DNA of 64,000 bases from Myxococcus sp. CA023 (GTDB taxonomy: Bacteria; Myxococcota; Myxococcia; Myxococcales; Myxococcaceae): assembly GCF_010998615.1 (NCBI RefSeq), contig NZ_JAAEAH010000003.1, positions 124,001 through 188,000 on the forward strand, given 5' to 3'. This document shows positions 9,564 to 16,116 of this stretch, in pieces. How positions within the stretch are numbered: position 1 is the first letter of the stretch; every line of letters begins with the position of its first letter. A program made the translations under genes and the position numbers. The notes below the pieces were generated by a model. It was given only the letters and a program-made list of their open reading frames with translations. It did not search any database and was not told the origin of the DNA.

Positions 9564-10964
9564 TCAGAGCACCAGCGTGTCGGCGCCGTGGCGGAGCACG
9601 GTTCTCTGGGCGCCGCTCTGGATGTCGAGTCTGAAGAACTCGGAGGCGAAGTCGCGCAACTTCGGACCAAAGGCCTCCATTACGTCCGTGTTACCCAACT
9701 GAAGCGTCGCTCCGTCGCGGCCGAGCGCATGTTCGATTCGCCCCTGCAGGCGCTCGAAGATGGCCAGGTTGGCGCGTTCGAGGCGCAGATACTCTGTCAG
9801 GGCCTCGGCGAAGGGACGCAGCGCGGGGCCGGCGGGGCGGGCCTTCTCCAGCAGGGCCATCACCCGCGCGGGGGTGTCCTCGGGGAAGGTCAGGGCCTCG
9901 AGCTCGCGGGTCTGCGCGCCCAGGCCCTGGCCGGAGATGGCGTGCTGCTCCTGGTCCAACTCCGCCCGGAAGCGCTCCAGGTCCCGGACGGTGCGCTCGC
10001 GGACCTCCTGCTCCGCGGCGGCGACTTCCCGGGCCAGCGAGCTGACCTGCTCCTCCGTCCTGCGCTGATAGGCCTCCAGCGCCGCGGCGAGCTCGCCCGG
10101 CCCCGGCTCTCCCGCGCGCGGTTGGGACAGCTGCCTGGACAGCTCGTGGGCGAGCGAGGTGGCCCGGACGCCGAACAGGTACTTCTGCGCGTCCAACCCC
10201 ATCAGCAGGTTGCCGTACTCGAGGAAGGGGCGGCTCACCAGCGCACTGACAGGGCCCGGGTCGGCCTGGGGCGGGAGCTGGCCGGAGATGAGGACCCGGA
10301 AGGAGTCCTCGATGAGCCCGCGCGGCCCCGCGCACACCGAGTTCATCCCGATGAAGAGCTCGTTCGCGTCGGTGAACTCGTAGAGCACCGCCGGGTCGAG
10401 CGCCTCCATCTGGTCGTACAGGCCCGCGGAGATGATGATCAACACCTGCAGGTGGGCCACGCGGTTGATGCCCAGGAGCATGCGGTAGAGGATGGCCGTC
10501 ACCGCGGGCAGGTGGCCGTCCTGGAGCGGAAGCTGCCCGCGCCGCAGCAGGTACGCGGAGAGGGCGACCCCCAGCCGGCTGAACTTCCACAGGTCGACCA
10601 TGGTGATGGGGCCGTCGAGCGGGCGCTGCGCCTGTTTCAGGTACGCGTTGCGAAGGACGGCCAGCCCGCCCACCACCGCGGGCCAGTGCTGATTGAACTG
10701 GCGCAGCGAGGAGACATTCATGGGATGGGCGTGCTTGCGGCGGCTGCCCGCGTAAGGACATTCCCGCATCTCCATGGGCACGCCGGCCTGGACGTGGGAG
10801 GGCGCCATCTCCTCTCCCAAGGGGCGTCCCTCGTCGTCCTTGTAAGGCAGCAGGGCGCCCATCAACGACGCCCAGTAGAACTCCGGCGCCTCGTGGGCCT
10901 TGGGGCCGAAATAGCCGGAGGCATACAGGGCATCGACAGCGCTCAGGTCGCGAAGCTGGCTCAT
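9564..10964 (-). CDS. Protein of unknown function in the NRPS operon (466 aa)
   Basis: I do not recognise the family. The start is well supported: AGGAG stands 8 nt before ATG at 10964. The protein looks soluble, with no signal peptide or long membrane segment. Residues 1-100 are rich in aromatic residues and Pro. Residues about 110-250 are mainly hydrophobic and look helical. Residues about 280-350 are strongly charged with many Glu, Arg and Gln, and are likely coiled coil. It sits 27 nt after the PRMT-like gene and 54 nt before the FAAL-NRPS start, all on one strand, so co-transcription is likely. It could be a tailoring enzyme of an unfamiliar fold, a scaffold or chaperone for the synthetase, or a self-protection protein. 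The sequence does not decide between these. Confidence 0.88.
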   Translation of the reverse strand: MSQLRDLSAVDALYASGYFGPKAHEAPEFYWASLMGALLPYKDDEGRPLGEEMAPSHVQAGVPMEMRECPYAGSRRKHAHPMNVSSLRQFNQHWPAVVGGLAVLRNAYLKQAQRPLDGPITMVDLWKFSRLGVALSAYLLRRGQLPLQDGHLPAVTAILYRMLLGINRVAHLQVLIIISAGLYDQMEALDPAVLYEFTDANELFIGMNSVCAGPRGLIEDSFRVLISGQLPPQADPGPVSALVSRPFLEYGNLLMGLDAQKYLFGVRATSLAHELSRQLSQPRAGEPGPGELAAALEAYQRRTEEQVSSLAREVAAAEQEVRERTVRDLERFRAELDQEQHAISGQGLGAQTRELEALTFPEDTPARVMALLEKARPAGPALRPFAEALTEYLRLERANLAIFERLQGRIEHALGRDGATLQLGNTDVMEAFGPKLRDFASEFFRLDIQSGAQRTVLRHGADTLVL

Positions 10965-10991
10965 CGGAACGGCTCCTGGTGGATGCGTCGG

Positions 10992-12305
10992 TTACTTCGG
11001 TAGGACCTTCAGTTTCTGGCGGCCCGCCACGGTGAGCAGGCTGGAGGTGAGCGTGATTTCGTCACCCGCGTTCACCGAGAGGGCCCGCGGCAGGTCCCTC
11101 ACCGCCCAGCCCCAGTGCGTCCGGGGCGAGAAGGGAGAGGTGGACAGCACCAACCGGTCGTCCAGGTGGGCCCTGAAGAACATCAGGAGTGAGCCCAGCC
11201 GCCCGCCGGCCCGTATCTTCAGGGATGACAGCGTCTCGCCCGCCGTCTGCGCCTCCAGGTCACCCGCCAGGTCAATGGTGCGCACCACGCACTCCTCCGA
11301 AAGAATGGCTTGCTCGAAGAAGCCCACGCGGAAGTCATTGGCCCGGCGGGGGAACGTGGCGTCGTCATTGATTTCATCCGCCTGTTCCAGCACGTGCAGG
11401 TAGGGCGAGAAGTCGAGGCCATACATCCCGGAGAACTCACGCGCTTCCAACCTGGCGCGGTGGGCGATGGAGGGAACGAACTCCGGCTCCACCCCAACGC
11501 AACAGACTTCTATTTTGTGAGGAATCAAGGTGCCCTGGCCCGGGCGGAGGAAGCGTCTCCTTGCGTCATCGATGTATGGGATGACGTTTTCGAAGAAGGG
11601 GTCGATGCCCAGGATTTCGTGGACGATGACATCCACGGGTTCGGGGAGTTGGACGTCCTTGCTGTTGCCAGTCAACAGCGTGACGCGGTCCTCCATGCCA
11701 TTGGCCCGGAACATCATCCGTGCGAGCGCGGCCACCTCGCTCTCTTCCAATGCATAGACATGGCGCGCGCCGCCCTGCGCGGCGAACATCGAGAGGATGC
11801 CGGTGCCACAGCCGAGGTCCGCGACCACCTTGTCCCGGACGTGGGGCAGGATGGCGGAGCGGTACGCCATCACCCGTACTGAATCCCTCAGCATCCAATG
11901 GTGCAGCGCGAATGACGCGAAGCCGGTCGACGCCGGCACATAGCCGCTGTCCTCGGCGCGGTAGTCGGCGCGCACGGGGGTGAGGATGTTGTTTCCCCTG
12001 AGCCGCTCGACGGCTTGTGCGAAGGCTTCCGGGCTGAGCGACCGCTCCTGCCGCACGGTATGGAGCGCGGCTTCTTGCGTTCGTGCGTGGCTGAAGGCTC
12101 GCAGGATCGCGAGGTCGTCTTCCTCGAGAACGCAGGGGGAACGGGAAACCGAATTGGCCGCGACGAGCTGGCCCGCTCCGTCGAGCTGGATGAAGACGGA
12201 GCGGGAAACGATATAGGCGGTGTTTGAAGGCACGTCGCTCCCCAGGCGAACCGCGGCGCGCCCTCGAGGGCAGCGGCCGCGAATGGTTATGTGCTTGGGA
12301 GGCAT
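10992..12305 (-). CDS. PRMT-type (protein arginine N-methyltransferase-like) SAM methyltransferase with N-terminal winged-helix-like domain
   Basis: 437 aa. The catalytic half shows the PRMT hallmarks: HHWMLRD at 135-141 with a following MAYRSAI, SAM motif I DLGCGTG at 163-169, a double-E loop (Glu230 and Glu239, nine apart as in PRMT1) and a THW loop at 396-398 within an STSPFSPRTHW stretch. The family transfers methyl groups from SAM to arginine guanidinium nitrogens. Residues about 25-112 form a separate domain with a short beta segment, an ILRAFS helix and a later helix ending in a VERLRGNNIL-like strand. It resembles the PqqD-like/winged-helix leader of peptide-modifying enzymes; that comparison is my inference. 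ATG at 12305 has AAGGA about 12 nt upstream. It is first in the NRPS operon. The substrate may be an Arg residue on the lipopeptide or a cell protein. Confidence 0.85.
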   Translation of the reverse strand: MPPKHITIRGRCPRGRAAVRLGSDVPSNTAYIVSRSVFIQLDGAGQLVAANSVSRSPCVLEEDDLAILRAFSHARTQEAALHTVRQERSLSPEAFAQAVERLRGNNILTPVRADYRAEDSGYVPASTGFASFALHHWMLRDSVRVMAYRSAILPHVRDKVVADLGCGTGILSMFAAQGGARHVYALEESEVAALARMMFRANGMEDRVTLLTGNSKDVQLPEPVDVIVHEILGIDPFFENVIPYIDDARRRFLRPGQGTLIPHKIEVCCVGVEPEFVPSIAHRARLEAREFSGMYGLDFSPYLHVLEQADEINDDATFPRRANDFRVGFFEQAILSEECVVRTIDLAGDLEAQTAGETLSSLKIRAGGRLGSLLMFFRAHLDDRLVLSTSPFSPRTHWGWAVRDLPRALSVNAGDEITLTSSLLTVAGRQKLKVLPK

Positions 12306-12548
12306 TACTATCTGCTTTCCTTTTCAATGCAAGCGCTGTTGGTGGATGCGTTTGCGTTGTAAAGCGGCTGCCGCGCTGGAATGGAATATGTTTGCGTGGT
12401 GCGTTGTTTGTTGCCGGTGTCTCTTCGCGGCGTGTGCGCGGGGTTGAAGTTTCTGGCGCTGGAGGAACGCGGCTCCGGGGGCGCTGATGGACATTGGCTG
12501 CGGTGTCGTGACAATGATTGTTAGAGTCCGGCTTCCGTTGGGAGAGGT
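12306..12548. promoter_or_regulatory. Divergent intergenic region between PRMT-like operon and JmjC-like gene 1
   Basis: This 243-bp gap is more AT-rich than its surroundings and lies between two divergent starts, so it should carry promoters for both directions. The only clear symmetry is ACAATGATTGT at 12511-12521, about 28 nt before the plus-strand start, a possible operator. No convincing -35/-10 pair was found on either strand. Confidence 0.4.
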
Positions 12549-13436
12549 ATGAACACCAAGCACCCCATTGCCATTGAGCGGATTTCCAGTCCCACGCCCG
12601 CCTTCTTCCGTGAGCACTATCTGGAGAAGCGCCGCCCGGTGGTGCTCACCGGAGTGGTCAGCCACTGGCCGGCTGTGACGCGTTGGAGCGCGGACTCTTT
12701 CAAGCAACGGTTTGGAGACCACCGCGTCGTCGTCGAGCGAAGCAGGGCCTCGGTGCCGTCGAACGATCCCCTCGAGTTCCTGCGCAACCGCTACTACGAA
12801 GAGGCCCGGCTTGGAGACACCATTGCTCGGATGGTGTCTGGCGAACATCCGCCAGGGGCGTACTACGTGACGTATGCCAACATCTTCGATGCGGCCCCCG
12901 AACTGCTCGGGGACTTCGAATCACCGCCGCAAACCTGGGGCATCCCGCCGCATTACCCTCGAGCGCTTCAAGACCGGCTGACCTTGCGTCCCGGCTTCTG
13001 GCTCGGGCCCGCGGGGACCGTGTCCGCGGTGCATTTCGATCGGCAGGAGAACTTCAATGCCCAGATCTCCGGGCGCAAGAAGTGGACGCTGTACTCGCCC
13101 CAGGATTCGCGCCACCTGTATTACCCGGCGCTCGACATGCCCACCGTCATCTTCAGCCCCGTGGACATTGAGGCGCCGGATGCACGAAGGTTTCCGCGCT
13201 TCGCGGAGGCGCAGCCCTACGAGACAATTCTCGAGCCTGGCGAGCTGCTGTTCATCCCCGCGGGCTGGTGGCACCATGTCCGGACGCTGGAGCTGTCCAT
13301 TTCGCTGAACTTCTGGTGGTGGACGCTCGCCTCGGTGGGCACCACGGCCCGGGTGAACTACCACTTCGCGCGCAAGCAGTTGCTGCGCATCCTGGGCCGC
13401 CAGGGGGCGACGGCGGCCTCCATGCCGGTGGGTTGA
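12549..13436 (+). CDS. JmjC/cupin_8-like Fe(II)/2-oxoglutarate oxygenase 1
   Basis: 295 aa, the length of a single-domain cupin-like (cupin_8, JmjC-type) oxygenase. It keeps the iron-binding facial triad: His162 and Asp164 (HFD) with His242 in GWWHHV near the C-terminus. It also has the family's N-terminal RRPVVLTG block and an SGRKKWTLY strand after the HxD. Such enzymes hydroxylate amino-acid side chains in proteins, free amino acids or peptides, using O2 and 2-oxoglutarate. The start has GGGAGAGG just upstream. It is divergent from the PRMT-like operon and convergent with the CmcI-like gene. In this setting it may beta-hydroxylate a residue bound to the synthetase or in the finished peptide. 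It is paralogous to the gene at 14671-15537. Confidence 0.85.
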   Translation: MNTKHPIAIERISSPTPAFFREHYLEKRRPVVLTGVVSHWPAVTRWSADSFKQRFGDHRVVVERSRASVPSNDPLEFLRNRYYEEARLGDTIARMVSGEHPPGAYYVTYANIFDAAPELLGDFESPPQTWGIPPHYPRALQDRLTLRPGFWLGPAGTVSAVHFDRQENFNAQISGRKKWTLYSPQDSRHLYYPALDMPTVIFSPVDIEAPDARRFPRFAEAQPYETILEPGELLFIPAGWWHHVRTLELSISLNFWWWTLASVGTTARVNYHFARKQLLRILGRQGATAASMPVG

Positions 13437-13507
13437 TGAATCCTGGCGGGCGGGGCCGCGCTGCCTTGGCGGGGCACCGCGGGCCCCTCCTTCAAACGGG
13501 GTGGTGT

Positions 13508-14584
13508 TCAGACTCGCTTGAAAATGGCATCCATGGCGCAGCTTGCGTTGTAGCCGAAGAAATCGGTGTAGAAGGTATCGACCCGGTAGGCCTCGCGGTG
13601 GTGCCAGAGAAACCTGCCGAGTTGGTCTTCGACGAGCGACTCTTCGCCTGACACGCGTCCGCTTTCGGGGTCCTCCACGATGACGTAGTCGCCCGGCCGG
13701 AGGTATTCGTGGAGGTACGTCAGGATTCCGTCGACGTTGACATGGGCGTCTTCGATGAAAAGCCAGGGGTGAGGTGCTGCTCTCAGCAGTTCCGGCGTGA
13801 AGACCTTCTGAATCTTGCGGCTGTCCCCCTGCATGAAGCTGACCCGCGGATGAGAGACGTCTGGCTTCACCAGGTCATATGTGTGGATATGGCAGTCGAG
13901 TTCCAGCGCTGTGAGCTGGTCTGCCAGCCAGAGGGCGCCGCCACCATTCGCGCTTCCGCTTTCGAAGATCGTGCGCGGCCGCAGGTCCGACAGCAGGCGT
14001 GGATAGAGCGCCAGGTCGTACACCGTCTTGAACAGGGGGATGCCTCGCCATCGCATGCAATCGGAGACGCCCTGGCTCAGCGCGAAGACGGTGTCGGGGA
14101 CGTCCCGGCCGAGCAGGGGGGGGCGTTCGAAGTAGTCCACGAGTCTGCCCTGGACCCTGCGGCGCAGGTGCGCATGGAACATCTCCATCATGCGCACGGT
14201 CTGATCGTCCGGAGGCGCGACCTGCTCGGTCGCCGCGCGCTGTAGCAGGGGAAGCAGCGTCTTCATCACCGTGTTTCCCAGATAGGTGTTGACCCCGGAG
14301 TAGGTGTGGTCCCGTTGGACGTCCGCGATGAAGCGCCGCACCTCTTCCTGGAGGCGGGCGCCTCCCGGCATGGGCGGCTGCTGGAAACAGCCCACCGTGT
14401 GTCCGGGGCCATGGCTTTCGAGCCAACGGCCGGCGGGTTGCTTTTTGATGCAGGCTTCGCACGAATCCATGGCGCATTCAAAGCAGTGGAACCGCGGAGC
14501 GTCGTCCAATCGTTTTCCACAGTGATTGCATAAGAATGCTGCCAGTGATGCGAAGCCCACGCTCCTCGGGTCAGCAGCCTTCAT
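13508..14584 (-). CDS. CmcI-like methyltransferase/hydroxylase-family protein with N-terminal ZZ-type zinc finger
   Basis: 358 aa. ATG at 14584 is chosen because AAAGGA lies 7 nt upstream; an upstream TTG would sit within that site. Residues 19-62 hold eight metal-ligand candidates in ZZ-finger order: Cys19/Cys22, Cys34/Cys37, Cys42/Cys45 and His58/His62. Residues about 130-358 resemble the CmcI/rhamnosyl O-methyltransferase group, a Rossmann SAM-binding fold: ESGSANGGGALWLAD for SAM binding, LFIEDAHV as the acidic strand, and PGDYVIVED. Members methylate hydroxyl groups in natural products. The gene lies between the two JmjC-like oxygenases, convergent with the first and divergent from the second (86-nt gap), so O-methylation of a newly introduced hydroxyl is an attractive but unproven role. 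A ZZ finger on such an enzyme is unusual. Confidence 0.82.
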   Translation of the reverse strand: MKAADPRSVGFASLAAFLCNHCGKRLDDAPRFHCFECAMDSCEACIKKQPAGRWLESHGPGHTVGCFQQPPMPGGARLQEEVRRFIADVQRDHTYSGVNTYLGNTVMKTLLPLLQRAATEQVAPPDDQTVRMMEMFHAHLRRRVQGRLVDYFERPPLLGRDVPDTVFALSQGVSDCMRWRGIPLFKTVYDLALYPRLLSDLRPRTIFESGSANGGGALWLADQLTALELDCHIHTYDLVKPDVSHPRVSFMQGDSRKIQKVFTPELLRAAPHPWLFIEDAHVNVDGILTYLHEYLRPGDYVIVEDPESGRVSGEESLVEDQLGRFLWHHREAYRVDTFYTDFFGYNASCAMDAIFKRV

Positions 14585-14670
14585 GGTATGTCCTTTCAAG
14601 GCCAGGCAGGGCGCGCGGCGCCAGCCGGGAGTCTGGTGAATACCTTCTCTTATCTCATAGGCGCATTGCC

Positions 14671-15537
14671 ATGCAGAATGCCTCCAACGGTATTGAGCGC
14701 ATCGACAATCCGACTCCTGAGGAGTTCTATCGGGAATTCGTTTCGAAAGGCCGGCCCGTCATCCTCACGGGAATCGCATCCACATGGCCCGCCTGTGGCC
14801 GGTGGACGCCACGCTTCTTCGCGGACAGGTTTGGAGACACGCCCGTGCAGGTGGAGGTCCAGCGCCGTCAGGACCCGACGCTGCACTGGGGGGAGAAGGA
14901 GGTGCTCCAGACGACGCTGGCCCGGTATGTGGAACTGCTGTCGTCGGAAAGCCCGAAGTACTATTTGAACTTCGCTTCGGTGATGGCGCAGTTGCCCGAA
15001 CTGCATCGGGATGTCGGCTCGTTGGATGCCTACCAGGTCCATCACCGGCCCTACCCCGAGCGGGTGCGCCGTAAGCTCCGGCTGTCACCCATCTTCTGGT
15101 TCGGCCCGGCGGGCGCCTTCACGTCGCTGCATCGCGACCCTTCCGACAACCTGCTGGTGCAGGTGCTGGGGCGCAAGCGGTTGACGCTCTTCGCGCCGGA
15201 GGACACGCCCAACCTCTACGCGCCGTGGCATGAGAACTGTTCGAGCGGGCGCTGCCTGGGGGGATACAGCCCGGTCAACGTCGCGCAGCCGGACCTGGAG
15301 CGCTTCCCGCGCCTGAGCCGTGCGCGCGGGGTGGACGTCCTCCTGGGCCCTGGGGAGATCCTCTTCATCCCCATCCACTGGTGGCACTACGTGTCGTCCG
15401 TGGACGTGTCGATTTCGGTCTCGTACTGGTGGTTCCACCGGCTGTCCCAGTGGCACTGGTCGACCGCGGCCTGGGTGCCCCTGCGCTCCACGCTGGAGTG
15501 CCAGGTGCGCCAGTGGTGGCGCGCGCGGGCCGCCTGA
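14671..15537 (+). CDS. JmjC/cupin_8-like Fe(II)/2-oxoglutarate oxygenase 2
   Basis: 288 aa from ATG 14671, a start picked because it aligns with that of its paralogue at 12549; the frame is open further upstream but without family similarity. The ribosome-binding site is weak. The iron ligands are His154 and Asp156 (HRD) and His239 (HWWHYV), with GRPVILTG near the N-terminus and LGRKRLTLF after the HxD. It differs from oxygenase 1 in the middle, with a Cys-containing insert near residues 190-195, so substrate choice probably differs. It is followed by the tRNA-Met terminator hairpin, which may also stop this gene. Probable amino-acid or peptidyl hydroxylase of the neighbouring lipopeptide; a cellular protein target is the alternative. 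Confidence 0.84.
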   Translation: MQNASNGIERIDNPTPEEFYREFVSKGRPVILTGIASTWPACGRWTPRFFADRFGDTPVQVEVQRRQDPTLHWGEKEVLQTTLARYVELLSSESPKYYLNFASVMAQLPELHRDVGSLDAYQVHHRPYPERVRRKLRLSPIFWFGPAGAFTSLHRDPSDNLLVQVLGRKRLTLFAPEDTPNLYAPWHENCSSGRCLGGYSPVNVAQPDLERFPRLSRARGVDVLLGPGEILFIPIHWWHYVSSVDVSISVSYWWFHRLSQWHWSTAAWVPLRSTLECQVRQWWRARAA

Positions 15538-15564
15538 GGTCCGGAGCAGGGCGCAGCAAACGAA

Positions 15565-15597
15565 AAGCCCCTGGAATCTCAACGATTCCAGGGGCTT
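15565..15597 (-). terminator. Rho-independent terminator of tRNA-Met, possibly bidirectional
   Basis: A perfect 14-bp stem (15565-15578 with 15584-15597) and a 5-nt loop are followed by four T on the minus strand just after the tRNA. In plus orientation it lies 27 nt after the JmjC-like gene 2 stop with a poorer T run. Confidence 0.85.
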
Positions 15598-15602
15598 CTG
15601 TG

Positions 15603-15676
15603 TGGCCAGGGTCAGACTTGAACTGACTACCTGCGGATTATGAGACCGCCGCTCTAACCAGGTGAGCTACCTGGCC
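15603..15676 (-). tRNA. tRNA-Met (anticodon CAT)
   Basis: 74 nt with a 7-bp acceptor stem (GGCCAGG/CCTGGCC), discriminator A, no encoded CCA, and a D-arm with GGTTAGAGC. The anticodon loop is CTCATAA on a GCGG/CCGC stem with a T-T apposition at the loop end, and the T-arm carries GTTCAAGTC. The CAT anticodon fits elongator Met; an Ile2 tRNA with lysidine-modified CAT cannot be fully excluded by eye. It was placed by manual folding. Confidence 0.9.
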
Positions 15677-16116
15677 GTAAGTGGGATGCAACCTACGGCT
15701 TTTACTGCGGAACTTCCACTGCCTTCCTACCTGCTCGCCCGCTGTCCGTGCAACAGCTTTGGCAACGGGGCGGGTACTTCGCGCTTCGGGGCGGCTCTAT
15801 ACCACATGACGGGCGGAGGGCAACGGGAACGACACGGCCAACCTTCGCGGGGCCAGATCTCGGTCCCGAGCGATCTGCTCGCCAGACGTGGAAATGGGTT
15901 TTCTTCCTGACAGGGCGCCTCGATCCCACAGGAAATGCAAGGTGACTTTGGGGTCGATTGAGGCGCGGCATGCGTGGCGCGCGGTCGCCACAGCCGGGGG
16001 GCTCCAGCAACAATCAACGTACCCTCCACCAGATGTGCGTGGCGGGATTGGGCATCACGCGCTGCATCCTGGCCGTCTTGGAAGACGAACTGCGACAGGG
16101 ACAGCTCGAAGTGCTC
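15677..16116. other. 440-bp intergenic region with no recognised gene
   Basis: This stretch lies between the tRNA 5' end and the stop of the AsmA-like gene. It should hold the tRNA promoter on the minus strand, but I could not place convincing -35/-10 boxes. Short open frames here have no codon-bias or family support. Confidence 0.5.

Larger units (their letters stand above)
1..15537. other. Lipopeptide locus B (partial, runs off left edge)
   Basis: The minus-strand operon PRMT-like, 466-aa unknown and FAAL-NRPS is flanked by two JmjC-like oxygenases on the plus strand and a ZZ-finger CmcI-like methyltransferase on the minus strand. The right limit is placed at the tRNA-Met terminator. Grouping the oxygenases and the CmcI-like gene with the NRPS rests on adjacency and on their enzyme classes suiting tailoring; it is an inference. 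Release domain, exporter and any remaining modules are outside the window. Confidence 0.6.

Noticed and set aside
12549-15537. JmjC/PRMT/ZZ genes as a chromatin-type demethylase/methylase system
   Set aside because: No histone-like partner or second chromatin domain is present; the single-domain JmjC proteins fit amino-acid hydroxylases better.
15677-16116. Small plus- and minus-strand open frames after the tRNA
   Set aside because: No ribosome-binding sites, no codon bias and no recognisable protein pattern.
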